A stretch of 64,000 nt of DNA from Paenibacillus_E allorhizoplanae. Lineage in GTDB: Bacteria > Bacillota > Bacilli > Paenibacillales > NBRC-103111. The stretch is taken from contig NZ_CAKMMW010000002.1 of the NCBI RefSeq assembly GCF_927798215.1, forward strand, positions 372,001 to 436,000, read 5' to 3'. The translations under genes and the position numbers were made by a program. Numbering within the stretch: position 1 is the stretch's first letter; each line of letters begins with the position of its first letter. The notes below the pieces were generated by a model, which was not told where the DNA came from, searched no databases, and worked only from the letters and a program-made list of their open reading frames with translations. Shown in pieces: positions 35,417 to 44,144 of the stretch.

Positions 35417-36316
35417 TTAATTAGTTGGCTTAGATGCTTGTAATTGCTGGAGTTGCTTAAAATACTCTTCATCTGATTGAACCGGATTCGTTCGCTTACT
35501 TGGTTCATTTACCGGTAAAGAAGGCAGCTCTTTTAATTTCCCTACAAAAGATGGCGCATAATAAAAGGAGCATTCCAAAGTAACTAGAAGTTTCGACTCT
35601 TGCTCCTCTGTATGATTTGGTATTGTGATGCTCACTGCTGGAAGTACATTCGAAATGTCTGTTTGCTCTGTATGACTGCTTTTTACTGCAGCTGTTTGCC
35701 AGTTCCATTTTCGAATTGTAATAAAACGCTCACTATGTTGAACCTTATTCATAAAGTCAATGATTTGTGGATACGTACCCGATGCTTGAATTATAAATGA
35801 TTCTTCCATAATGACCGTTTGAGCCTGATTCTGCTGATTAGCACCTGTTGTAGGAGTTGCTGATGGCACCGGTTGTTGAACGCCGTTCGAGTTTGTCGTA
35901 TAACCTTGTGTGATGTTCGCTTGCCCCTTCTCATTTATTAAACGATCTGCTGAGCTGCTCGCTGGCTCTTGGTCACCGAATTTGATCGAAAGAATTGATA
36001 ACCCGACTTGCTGCTCTAGCTCTCTGATACCAAGCAATAAACGCGGTAACTCTTCTTTCGTTGGCACTTGATATAGGGCTTGTTGAATTTCATTCTCTTC
36101 CACTTTTTTGGGAATAGGTCGCTGCAGAATTCGTTTTTTTTCTTGCTCAATTTTACTCAGTTGCATTTGAAGTGTTATATGCTGCTTCGAAGATGGAAGC
36201 ACATCTCGAACTACGATATATCCATTGATCAAGCAACCTACAATAATTACGAGAAACAGCATGGTTGCCGGGGATCTCAATCGACCTATGAGATGATTCC
36301 ATTGTTCTTTATTCAT
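35417..36316 (-). CDS. pilO: PilO-like type IV pilus assembly protein
   Basis: 299 aa: a short cytosolic N-terminus, one membrane helix (ATMLFLVIIVGCLINGYIVV), a coiled coil (KQHITLQMQLSKIEQEKKRIL) and a ferredoxin-like periplasmic-type domain. A Ser/Thr/Gln/Pro-rich insert (about 150-180) splits the latter. This is the PilO shape and it directly follows pilN. With PilM and PilN it forms the alignment complex under the pilus. Confidence 0.82.
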   Translation of the reverse strand: MNKEQWNHLIGRLRSPATMLFLVIIVGCLINGYIVVRDVLPSSKQHITLQMQLSKIEQEKKRILQRPIPKKVEENEIQQALYQVPTKEELPRLLLGIRELEQQVGLSILSIKFGDQEPASSSADRLINEKGQANITQGYTTNSNGVQQPVPSATPTTGANQQNQAQTVIMEESFIIQASGTYPQIIDFMNKVQHSERFITIRKWNWQTAAVKSSHTEQTDISNVLPAVSITIPNHTEEQESKLLVTLECSFYYAPSFVGKLKELPSLPVNEPSKRTNPVQSDEEYFKQLQQLQASKPTN

Positions 36317-36325
36317 AAGCCCCCC

Positions 36326-37303
36326 TTATTTGCTATTAACAGGATTTTTCAGTGTAATTTCAATAACTACTTCATATACGTTATATTTTTGTGCAGTTGC
36401 AGCTGGGTTTGCGGTAGAAGGAGTTTTGGCTTCAGCTTCTGTAGATTTTTCAGACTTCATTTTCATTTCGTTTAGCGTTTTACGCGCATCCTCAAAATCC
36501 GCATCGGTTAAGGCTGACGTATCATTCTGATCCATTTGCGTATTTGTTTCCTCATTAAATTTTTTATCTGGCAGTTTTAATCCGTATTCTTGTTTCGCAA
36601 TTTGCTGATTAATTGTCCATTTGAGTTCGTTTAGGAGCTTATCTCCTTCATTACCGCCTTCAGTAAGTGTGTCTTCAAAGACCTTTTTTATGTTTTCATT
36701 TGTTTGAACTGATGTAGGCTGTGTACTCGAAGTAACTGGACTTGGTGAACTCGCAACAGCTGGACTAAACGTTTTTTCTGTTTTAACCGCCGTTAGGATC
36801 GAAATGGAACTAAACAATGATGAACTTTGCAGCAAAGAAATATAATCAGCTACTGATGATAAAGCTGCGAACTCAAGCTTCAAACTTACGATAATCGGAG
36901 TAGCTTGAGATACGGCAGAATTTGCTCCATTATTTTGTGCTTTGTTCTCATCCTTAGGGATTTCCGCAGACAAAATCCGCCCAGTTGTCGGGAGCTTCGT
37001 GGAGATCGTCTCTAAAATAGGAATCCAATCAACACGTTTATTTTTTAATTTATCAATTTCGGTTTGTAAGTTTTGAAAGTTGATTGATTGTTCATCCAAT
37101 TGGCGCTGCTTGGTTAAAGATTGAATCGAAGCATTCGTTAATACAATCTGATTCTCAACGTTTTGCATATTACTATTAAAGTAGTGACCTGCATACACAA
37201 GTGATGATGAAAGGATTAGAAAAAATGATACAGATGACAGCAAAAGGGGTACAAATATTCGTTTAGATCTGGGTGCCTTAGGCAGCAGATTTATATTTCT
37301 CAT
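36326..37303 (-). CDS. pilN: PilN-like type IV pilus assembly protein
   Basis: 325 aa. The start MRNINLLPKAPRSKR contains the INLLP motif that binds PilM. One membrane helix (VPLLLSSVSFFLILSSSLVYA) and a coiled coil follow. The C-terminal third is long and charged (about 215-305), larger than in typical PilN of about 180-220 aa. ATG at 37303 overlaps the pilM stop, so they are coupled. Confidence 0.85.
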   Translation of the reverse strand: MRNINLLPKAPRSKRIFVPLLLSSVSFFLILSSSLVYAGHYFNSNMQNVENQIVLTNASIQSLTKQRQLDEQSINFQNLQTEIDKLKNKRVDWIPILETISTKLPTTGRILSAEIPKDENKAQNNGANSAVSQATPIIVSLKLEFAALSSVADYISLLQSSSLFSSISILTAVKTEKTFSPAVASSPSPVTSSTQPTSVQTNENIKKVFEDTLTEGGNEGDKLLNELKWTINQQIAKQEYGLKLPDKKFNEETNTQMDQNDTSALTDADFEDARKTLNEMKMKSEKSTEAEAKTPSTANPAATAQKYNVYEVVIEITLKNPVNSK

Positions 37304-38490
37304 GATTCAGCCCCCCTTAGAGCTAAACCTAAAGTAACTGCATACATGGAAAAATCATCTTTTAAAACCGAATTACAACTAAAATAATGGGCAGACTGAA
37401 ACAATTGTACTGGAATCGGAAGCCGCTCGGTCAAAAATGATACGATTTCAGGCATTCTGCTCAAATCACCTGAGATGACCACACCTGCAAATTCTTGATT
37501 CCGATTGTTTAACGTATAGCGATAAAAATTCATCAATCTTTCAAGCTCATGTGCCAAATCATTACAATGATTTCGAAAATCAGCATCGCCGTCCAAAAAC
37601 TCTGAGAAGAGCTGATCTGCATTCGTTTTGACATCTACATTTCCCTGCGACTTTGCAGCGAAGATGAGCGGAATACTACGTGTAATCTTGAGATCCTCAC
37701 CATGAAAAATACTAAGATCACCAGCAGTCTCGTTCAAATCAACAATCAAGAAGGTGTCCTTTAACTTAGTCAATGATGTGCTTTGCAGCAACCGAAATAA
37801 AGAGAGTGCTTTAATCTCAATACTCGTTAGCTTAATCCCTGCAGAATCCAAAACTTCAAGATATTGATCCATTATTTCTTTTGGTGCCGCAACCAGCATA
37901 ACATCGCATTGCATAGCTGTATCTGCTTTGAATTCTTCCTCTTGGAAATCATCAAACAACCCTTTGCCCCCGCCTAGTTCCTCTTTACCAGCAGCAGCTT
38001 CCAAGAAAAATTCCTTCCCTGTAGGAGCTTCAGCTTCCTTTTTGAACTTTTTTACAGTTTTTCTTTTTTTACGTGCAATCCCATTCATTTTCACAAAATC
38101 ATAAAGCGGATTCTCGAATGGTAAATGTATATTGTGTTTGATTTCAAAATCGACTAGCTTAGCCAAATCCTTTTCTGGGATATCAGGCAGCTTTAAAAAC
38201 CTTACCATCACAAGTTGGCTAGGAAACACCAGATGTATATGCTTTGGTTTCGAATCCAATCGTGTCATCATGGTTTGCAACGTTTGTATCAAGCGAAGCG
38301 GTTCCTTAATTCTACCTTCTTCCATCATAAGTGGTGGAAGCTCCTCTGTTACATTCATCTGTATCAAAGGTTCATTATTTTTTCTTAGCAATACTTTGCT
38401 CATTTTTATGGTTGAATCAGAAATTTCAATTCCCAAGGAAGTTTGTCCTGGTTTCAGCGCTTTTATAAAATTAAATGATGATGTTAGCAT
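37300..38490 (-). CDS. pilM: PilM-like actin-fold pilus protein with Lys-rich insert
   Basis: About 396 aa. LGIEISDSTIKMSKVLL and a later IVDLNETAGDLSIFHG are the actin/FtsA-type phosphate loops; VVISGDLSRMPEIVSFL is the adenosine motif. Between them is an insertion of roughly 60 residues (ARKKRKTVKKFKKEAEAP, then acidic) that I do not recall in other PilM proteins. ATG at 38490 has AAAGGAG 11 nt upstream; an earlier ATG at 38532 has no visible ribosome site. Confidence 0.83.
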   Translation of the reverse strand: MLTSSFNFIKALKPGQTSLGIEISDSTIKMSKVLLRKNNEPLIQMNVTEELPPLMMEEGRIKEPLRLIQTLQTMMTRLDSKPKHIHLVFPSQLVMVRFLKLPDIPEKDLAKLVDFEIKHNIHLPFENPLYDFVKMNGIARKKRKTVKKFKKEAEAPTGKEFFLEAAAGKEELGGGKGLFDDFQEEEFKADTAMQCDVMLVAAPKEIMDQYLEVLDSAGIKLTSIEIKALSLFRLLQSTSLTKLKDTFLIVDLNETAGDLSIFHGEDLKITRSIPLIFAAKSQGNVDVKTNADQLFSEFLDGDADFRNHCNDLAHELERLMNFYRYTLNNRNQEFAGVVISGDLSRMPEIVSFLTERLPIPVQLFQSAHYFSCNSVLKDDFSMYAVTLGLALRGAES

Positions 38491-38544
38491 GTCCGGACTC
38501 ACTCCTTTGATGAATTTCTGAGATGTTTGCATCGTTATGAACGC

Positions 38545-39330
38545 TTAATTGAAATGAATCAAGCTTAAGTACCAGTTAATTACGGGCTCTCCCCAACAGT
38601 AACTTATGAAGGCACCCGCAGCTATGAAAGGACCAAATGGAATGCCTTGATCTTCTCGCGACGATTTCACGCGCATTTGTACAAGTCCATACATAGTTCC
38701 TAATAAACTAGCAGCAAAAAGTGTAAATAAAGTTAATTTGATTCCAGCTATGAGACCAATATATGCGAATAATTTGATATCGCCGCCGCCCATACCTTCT
38801 TTTTTCAGTATGAAGATCGATGAAAGTGCGATCAGATAAAGTAATCCTCCACCAACGAAAAATGCTGCTACATAGTTCCAAAAAGGTAAAGGATGTATCC
38901 AAATGCGAAGGAGGAAAGCAACACCCATGCCTGAGAAAACAACTACATCAGGGATGATTCTATATCTACTATCCGCAATTGAACAAATCATTAAGATAGA
39001 AACAAAAACAAGTCCGACGATTAGTTCTAAAGAAGGACCAATCTGCCAAGTAGTGACGGCAAACGCAACTGCAGTTAGGAGTTCACCTATGGGATAAATC
39101 GCAGAAATTTTAGCTCTGCAATACCTGCAAGCTCCTCGTAATCCTAAATAGCTGAGTACAGGAATCAGATCTAGAGCCTTAAGTTCATGATTGCAGTGAA
39201 CACAATGTGAGGGTGGATAGGCGATGGATTCTTTTTTTACAACCCTGATACCTACTACGTTAAAAAAGCTTCCAAATACAAGTCCGAATAGTGCAGCTGT
39301 GATTGTGTAAAGAAGAGTTAGTGTGTCCAT
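38545..39330 (-). CDS. pilD: Prepilin peptidase/N-methyltransferase PilD
   Basis: 261 aa, multi-span. The N-terminal cytosolic domain has CVHCNHE and CRYCRAK (the zinc tetra-cysteine of bifunctional enzymes); catalytic Asp residues lie in CSIADSRYRIIPD and EGMGGGDIKL. It should cut and methylate the PilA and minor pilins of this operon, in contrast to the smaller TadV at 11.4 kb. Confidence 0.93.
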   Translation of the reverse strand: MDTLTLLYTITAALFGLVFGSFFNVVGIRVVKKESIAYPPSHCVHCNHELKALDLIPVLSYLGLRGACRYCRAKISAIYPIGELLTAVAFAVTTWQIGPSLELIVGLVFVSILMICSIADSRYRIIPDVVVFSGMGVAFLLRIWIHPLPFWNYVAAFFVGGGLLYLIALSSIFILKKEGMGGGDIKLFAYIGLIAGIKLTLFTLFAASLLGTMYGLVQMRVKSSREDQGIPFGPFIAAGAFISYCWGEPVINWYLSLIHFN

Positions 39331-39362
39331 AGTAGCTCCATTCGGGAAAGATTGAAGGATTC

Positions 39363-39394
39363 AATAAAGGTAACTCGTGAGAGTTACCTTTATT
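39363..39394 (-). other. Intercistronic hairpin between pilA and pilD
   Basis: A perfect 14-bp stem (AATAAAGGTAACTC and its complement) around GTGA. On the minus strand it is not followed by a T-run, so it is more likely an mRNA-stability or partial read-through element that lets pilA mRNA outnumber the downstream cistrons. Confidence 0.6.
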
Positions 39395-39434
39395 AGATGT
39401 TGTACCAAAAAGTTATTGACTAAAAAATAGTGTA

Positions 39435-39824
39435 TTAATCTGCTGCTGTTGCAGTCCAGCCTGTTGCTGCTGTGTAAGCTACGGTGACTGTTGCATACGC
39501 TGTACCTGCATTGGTGCCTGATTGTTTAACAGGAGCTACTTTTAAATAATTAGCTGTCACAAGAGTCCCAATTGTCACAGAAGTTCCAGCACTTGTTCCA
39601 GATGGATTAATATCTGTCAAATAACGAATAGCAGTATCTTTTAACAATTCTACCGATTGTGCGTCTGCATTTACTTTTGAATTATTAATTATTCCCCCAA
39701 TAGCCGGAACCGCAATCGCAGCAACAACCCCCAAAATTACAATAACAGCCAACAACTCGACAAGCGTTAACCCTTTTTGATTTTTAAGCAGTCTAAGCTT
39801 TGTGTTCATCATTTTTTTAAACAT
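39435..39824 (-). CDS. pilA: Major type IV pilin (PilA-like)
   Basis: 129 aa. LLKNQKG-LTLVELLAVIVILGVVAAIAVPAI is a full type III prepilin signal, with Glu at +5 and Leu at +1. The mature domain is small (about 110 aa), rich in Thr, Ala and Val, with no cysteines. GAAGGAGAG precedes the ATG. A strong ribosome site and the hairpin after the gene both suit a high-output pilin gene. Confidence 0.9.
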   Translation of the reverse strand: MFKKMMNTKLRLLKNQKGLTLVELLAVIVILGVVAAIAVPAIGGIINNSKVNADAQSVELLKDTAIRYLTDINPSGTSAGTSVTIGTLVTANYLKVAPVKQSGTNAGTAYATVTVAYTAATGWTATAAD

Positions 39825-39862
39825 AGTACACTCTCCTTCGAATAATAAAATTAATCATATAT

Positions 39863-41074
39863 TTAATGAATACCACCCATCAGCTTAAACGTTGGGAGCA
39901 TAACTGCTAATACGATGCCACCAACAATTCCTGAGAGTAGTAATATCATTAGCGGTTCTAATAGCGATTTCAATCGATCAGCCATTGTATCCACATCAGC
40001 CTCGTAGAAATCAGCTACCTTTTCCAACATACTATCCAGAGCACCAGTCTTCTCACCAATCGCTAGCATTTGAACAACCATTGGCGGAAATAACCAAGAA
40101 TCTTTGAACGGATCTGCGAGCGCTCTTCCGCTCCTGAGACCTTCTCGTGATTCCAAGATCAGCTTCCCTATGACTTCATTGCCTACTACATTTGAAACGA
40201 TCGTCATGGCTTGAAGCATTGGAATTGCCGCTGCGTACAATGAACTGAAGGTTCGACTAAAGCGTGCAATGGATTGCTTATGCGCTAATTTGCCAAAGAC
40301 GGGAATCTTGAGCCTAAAATAATCCCAGTAATAGTTCCCTTTCTTCGAACGCTTCATGGCTTGAATAATAAAACTTGGCGCGATCACGAAGATTGGTATA
40401 AAGAACCAGTAAGATTTCAGGAGATCGCTCATTTTGATGACAATCCTAGTTGGTAGCGGCAACTCCAATCCCATTGACTTGAAATTCTCCACATATCTTG
40501 GAATTACGAATGTCATCATAAGCGTGACGACTGCTATCGTAACTACACCCATAATGATCGGATAGATCATAGCAGACTTAACTTTTTCCTTGGTGTAATG
40601 CTCTTTCTCGTAAAACACAGCTAAGCGATCCAACATATCGTCTAAGTTCCCGCTTGCCTCACCAGCTCGGATCATGTTGACGAAAACGGTGGAAAATACG
40701 GTTGGAAACTGAGCGGAAGCTACTGAAAGCTGCGTACCTCGCTGCATGTCCTCGGCAACTTCCTTCAGAATTTTCTTAAACACTTTGCTCTCTGTTTGCT
40801 CACTTAAGATGCGAACAGACTCCACCATATTGACACCAGATTTATATAACGTTGAAAGTTGTCGACAGAACACGGTGAAGTGCTCCATTTTGACCTTCGG
40901 GCCACCGAAAGTAATTTCTCGATGCAAGATGCTCTTACCTTGGTCAAAGCAATCAAGAATCCATAGCCCTTTTCCCTTCAACTCATCCGTTGCCGATTGA
41001 AATGTAGCAGCTTCGAGCACCCCTTTATAGTAATGACCCTGATTGTCAACAGCTTGATACCTGAACTTAGGCAC
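39863..41074 (-). CDS. pilC: PilC-type inner-membrane platform protein
   Basis: 403 aa with two F-domains: FCRQLSTLYKSGVNMVESVRIL and FSRTFSSLYAAAIPMLQAMTIV, each followed by GEASGNLDDML or GEKTGALDSML. Membrane helices lie near 170-190, 220-240 and the C-terminus. It connects the PilB and PilT motors to the growing fibre. 29 bp downstream of pilT. Confidence 0.94.
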   Translation of the reverse strand: MPKFRYQAVDNQGHYYKGVLEAATFQSATDELKGKGLWILDCFDQGKSILHREITFGGPKVKMEHFTVFCRQLSTLYKSGVNMVESVRILSEQTESKVFKKILKEVAEDMQRGTQLSVASAQFPTVFSTVFVNMIRAGEASGNLDDMLDRLAVFYEKEHYTKEKVKSAMIYPIIMGVVTIAVVTLMMTFVIPRYVENFKSMGLELPLPTRIVIKMSDLLKSYWFFIPIFVIAPSFIIQAMKRSKKGNYYWDYFRLKIPVFGKLAHKQSIARFSRTFSSLYAAAIPMLQAMTIVSNVVGNEVIGKLILESREGLRSGRALADPFKDSWLFPPMVVQMLAIGEKTGALDSMLEKVADFYEADVDTMADRLKSLLEPLMILLLSGIVGGIVLAVMLPTFKLMGGIH

Positions 41075-41103
41075 TCGAGCTCGCCTCCTTACTTACAGCT
41101 CAC

Positions 41104-42144
41104 TTATTGCAGCTCTGCGAAACCAAAGAGCGCTTCTTTCGCCGTATCCACAGTGATTATGCGCTGCTGAAGCAGCTCGCGAAGCGCCATTTCCATGGTC
41201 TGCATGCCTTGAGCTTTGCCAGTTTGCATCACAGATCGGATCTGATGTACCTTCTCCGAACGAATAAGGTTAGCTACCGCTGGCGTATTAACCAACACTT
41301 CAATCGCAGCTACACGACCGCTGCCATCTGATGTTGGTAAAAGCCTTTGCGCCAGTACGCCCAACATAACGGATGCAAGTTGTACGCGTACTTGTTGCTG
41401 CGCTTCCGATGGAAATACATCAATGATTCTGTCAATTGTTTGAGGAGCATCCGCCGTATGTAAAGTTCCAAAAACCAAATGACCAGTTTCAGCAGCGGTT
41501 ATGGCAATACTAATCGTTTCCAAGTCGCGCATTTCACCCACCAGAATAATGTCTGGATCTTGTCGTAGTGCTGCCCGAAGTCCAGAAGAAAACGAATGGG
41601 TATCCACGCCGATCTCCCTTTGATTGACAATACATGATTTATGCGGGTGCACAAACTCAATAGGGTCTTCCAGTGTGATGATGTGATCATTTCTAGTACG
41701 ATTGATAAAATCTAAGATTGCAGCTAATGTCGTTGATTTCCCGCTTCCTGTAGGTCCTGTGACGAGCACGAGACCTTGTGGCTTTTTGGCAAAATCTTGT
41801 GCGATCGATGGTAGACCTAGCACTTCCATTGCCGGTATTTTAGTAGGAATAAGACGAATCGTCAGACTAACGTTTCCTTTTTGTTTATAAACATTGACCC
41901 TGTATCTGGAAACATCTGCAATACCATAAGAGAGATCTAAATCCCCTTTTTCTAAAAAGGATTCATATTGTTCAGTCGTCATCAATTCTTTCGCCATCTC
42001 TAACGTTGCAGAAGGGATCAGAGTTTGATCGTTTACTGGCTTAAGTACGCCATGAATACGAAACATAGCTGGTGAATTAACGGTAATATGTATATCAGAA
42101 GCTTTTCGGTCATGAGCAAGCTTCATCAACTCTATCATGGCCAC
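41104..42144 (-). CDS. pilT: PilT retraction ATPase
   Basis: 346 aa, the family length. The Walker A is VTGPTGSGKST; the Asp box is ITLEDPIEFVH; VGEMRDLETI and GHLVFGTLHTADA (His box) follow, and AIRALL-like basic ends are replaced by MEMALRELLQQR. A GTG start at 42144 is preferred: GGGGGGG lies 6 nt before it. The longer frame to 42186 adds an unusual N-terminus. PilT presence indicates a retractable, possibly motile pilus. Confidence 0.92.
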   Translation of the reverse strand: MAMIELMKLAHDRKASDIHITVNSPAMFRIHGVLKPVNDQTLIPSATLEMAKELMTTEQYESFLEKGDLDLSYGIADVSRYRVNVYKQKGNVSLTIRLIPTKIPAMEVLGLPSIAQDFAKKPQGLVLVTGPTGSGKSTTLAAILDFINRTRNDHIITLEDPIEFVHPHKSCIVNQREIGVDTHSFSSGLRAALRQDPDIILVGEMRDLETISIAITAAETGHLVFGTLHTADAPQTIDRIIDVFPSEAQQQVRVQLASVMLGVLAQRLLPTSDGSGRVAAIEVLVNTPAVANLIRSEKVHQIRSVMQTGKAQGMQTMEMALRELLQQRIITVDTAKEALFGFAELQ

Positions 42145-42269
42145 AAGTATCCCCCCCAATCCGAGACCATAGGTATATTTACTCATACATACATAGTACT
42201 ATAGAACTGTAAGTAAAGTGTTAGGAATATTATTCGACATAATTTTTATGGATAAAGCAAAAAAAATAA

Positions 42270-43934
42270 TCAACCATTACCCGTAACACGGAACACTTCC
42301 GCTAATGTCGTTTGACCGGCGATCACTTTGCTAATACCATCTTTTATCATCGGTACTAATCCATGTTCAGTTGCGTAATTCTGATACTCGTTATCTGAAC
42401 GTTTTTGCAAAATCATAGTCCGAAGTGTATCATCAATTGCCAAAATTTCATGAATCGCAAGCCGTCCCTTGTATCCACTTCTCCCGCATTCTCCGCATCC
42501 ATTGCCTCTACGCAGTACCTCAACTGTATATCCATGGCCTTCTAGCAACATCTTTTCTTCGTGAGAAGGGACATAGGAAGTTGAACAGCCTGGACAAATT
42601 CTACGTACAAGTCGCTGTGCAATAATGCAAGTTACCGCGGATGAAATCAAGAAAGGCTCAACTCCCATATCAATTAAACGAGAAATGGAATTCGCAGCGC
42701 TGTTGGTATGCAGTGTACTGAGTACGAGATGTCCGGTCATGGCTGCGCGAATTGCAATCTCGGCTGTCTCTACGTCCCTGATTTCTCCAACCATGACGAT
42801 GTTAGGATCTTGCCGCAGAATCGTACGCAGTCCTTTCGCGAATGTCAGCCCAGTAACCGAATTAACCTGTACTTGATTAATACCTTGAAGTTGATATTCC
42901 ACGGGATCTTCAACGGTGATAATGTTAACTTCCTCATTATTCAATTTAGATAATGCGGAGTATAGGGTTGTTGTTTTCCCGCTGCCAGTCGGTCCTGTAA
43001 TAAGTACTACGCCATGAGCATTGTTAATTCCTTTTTGAAATAACATAAGGTTGTGCTCAGATAGTCCTAATTTCTCAATTTCGGTGAGCGTGCTTCCCAG
43101 ATCGAGAATTCGCATGACAACTTTCTCTCCATGAATCGTAGGAAGCGAGGAGATTCGGATATCTACTTTACGGAATTCAATATCCATCTCAACGCGACCA
43201 TCTTGCGGCAATCTTCTTTCTGCCACGTTCATATTGGCCATGATTTTGATCCTAGCAATAATGACACTCTGCATGTGAGGAGGTAATGTCCTCTCTGTGC
43301 GCATGACCCCATCCACGCGATAACGAATACGCAAACTATCTTCCTGCGGATCTATGTGAATGTCGCTCGCTCCAATTTGGATCGCTTGAATAATGATTTG
43401 ATTAACCGTCTTAACGACTGGTGAATCCTCATCTTCCACGACTGGCTTCGCTTCTTCCGATTCACGAATTGTTAAGTTTTGCATGATCTGCTCAACAGAT
43501 TCCTGCAGCCCATAATAACGCTTAATCGCCCGTTGGAGTTCATCTTTTGAAGCAATCGTAGGCTCAATACGGAAACCGGTCGTCATACGAAGCTCATCAA
43601 TTGCAAAATAATCTAACGGGTCAGCCATTGCCAAAATAAGTTTATTGCCTTCAGTCCGAATGGGTAAAACCTGATGTTGTTCAGCAAGCCGCTGTGGGAT
43701 AATATTAATAATTTTGGTTTCGATTTTTTGACGGTAAAGCTGGATATGCGGAATACCCAATTGGAACTCAAGAACTTCAATTAACTGCTGTTCTGTGATG
43801 TAGTTACGGGTGATCAGCACATCGCCGAGCCTCATATTCAGCTCTTTTTGCTCTCTGAGGGCATTTTTCAATTGTTCTTCCGAGATCAGGCCAGATTCAA
43901 CCAAAAGATCTCCGATTCTTTTACGAGGAGCCAT
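42270..43934 (-). CDS. pilB: PilB extension ATPase
   Basis: 554 aa with an N-terminal GspE-N/MshEN domain (RIGDLLVESGLISEEQL; typical of c-di-GMP-binding relatives), Walker A ITGPTGSGKTTT, VGEIRDVETA, GHLVLSTLHTNSA, and the zinc site CPGC with CGECG. It pushes pilin assembly. ATG at 43934 is preceded by GGGGGTGA at 8 nt; an upstream TTG frame is ignored. It opens the operon and follows a leader containing a terminator. Confidence 0.94.
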   Translation of the reverse strand: MAPRKRIGDLLVESGLISEEQLKNALREQKELNMRLGDVLITRNYITEQQLIEVLEFQLGIPHIQLYRQKIETKIINIIPQRLAEQHQVLPIRTEGNKLILAMADPLDYFAIDELRMTTGFRIEPTIASKDELQRAIKRYYGLQESVEQIMQNLTIRESEEAKPVVEDEDSPVVKTVNQIIIQAIQIGASDIHIDPQEDSLRIRYRVDGVMRTERTLPPHMQSVIIARIKIMANMNVAERRLPQDGRVEMDIEFRKVDIRISSLPTIHGEKVVMRILDLGSTLTEIEKLGLSEHNLMLFQKGINNAHGVVLITGPTGSGKTTTLYSALSKLNNEEVNIITVEDPVEYQLQGINQVQVNSVTGLTFAKGLRTILRQDPNIVMVGEIRDVETAEIAIRAAMTGHLVLSTLHTNSAANSISRLIDMGVEPFLISSAVTCIIAQRLVRRICPGCSTSYVPSHEEKMLLEGHGYTVEVLRRGNGCGECGRSGYKGRLAIHEILAIDDTLRTMILQKRSDNEYQNYATEHGLVPMIKDGISKVIAGQTTLAEVFRVTGNG

Positions 43935-43959
43935 AACTCCATTCACCCCCATCGATTTC

Positions 43960-43994
43960 AAAAAAAAAGGCCAGTTGCTTAATACGCACCTGAC
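43960..43994 (-). terminator. Intrinsic terminator in the pilB leader
   Basis: On the minus strand GTCAGGTGC pairs with GCAACTGGC (one mismatch, one wobble) around 7 nt, followed by C and nine Ts. It ends only about 26 nt before the pilB start, downstream of a candidate promoter. Confidence 0.75.
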
Positions 43995-43997
43995 TTA

Positions 43998-44041
43998 TTT
44001 ACGCCTAGGATAAGAGGCTAACCTATTATTAGAGGCGCAAA
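43998..44041 (-). other. Long hairpin in the pilB leader
   Basis: Outer stem TTTGCGCCT/AGGCGTAAA and inner stem ATAATAGG/CCTCTTAT (one mismatch), loop TTAG. It lies just upstream of the terminator and could act as, or compete with, an anti-terminator. Confidence 0.5.
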
Positions 44042-44058
44042 ATGGATATATTCTTTTA

Positions 44059-44087
44059 TTTAAACATAACGTGAAAACTTTGGTCAA
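44059..44087 (-). promoter_or_regulatory. Candidate promoter of the pil operon
   Basis: TTGACC (44082-44087), a 17-bp spacer and TTTAAA (44059-44064) on the minus strand. The predicted start is about 10-15 nt before the long hairpin, so both hairpins lie in the 5' leader of pilB. Confidence 0.55.
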
Positions 44088-44144
44088 TGTAAGTTTCATC
44101 CAAATCCCGAAATCCTCGCAATTACAGAGTAAGTCACAACATAA

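Noticed and set aside
43935..44087. c-di-GMP (GEMM) riboswitch before pilB
   Set aside because: The leader has hairpins and a terminator, but I could not place the conserved GEMM-I junction and receptor segments, nor a GEMM-II core.
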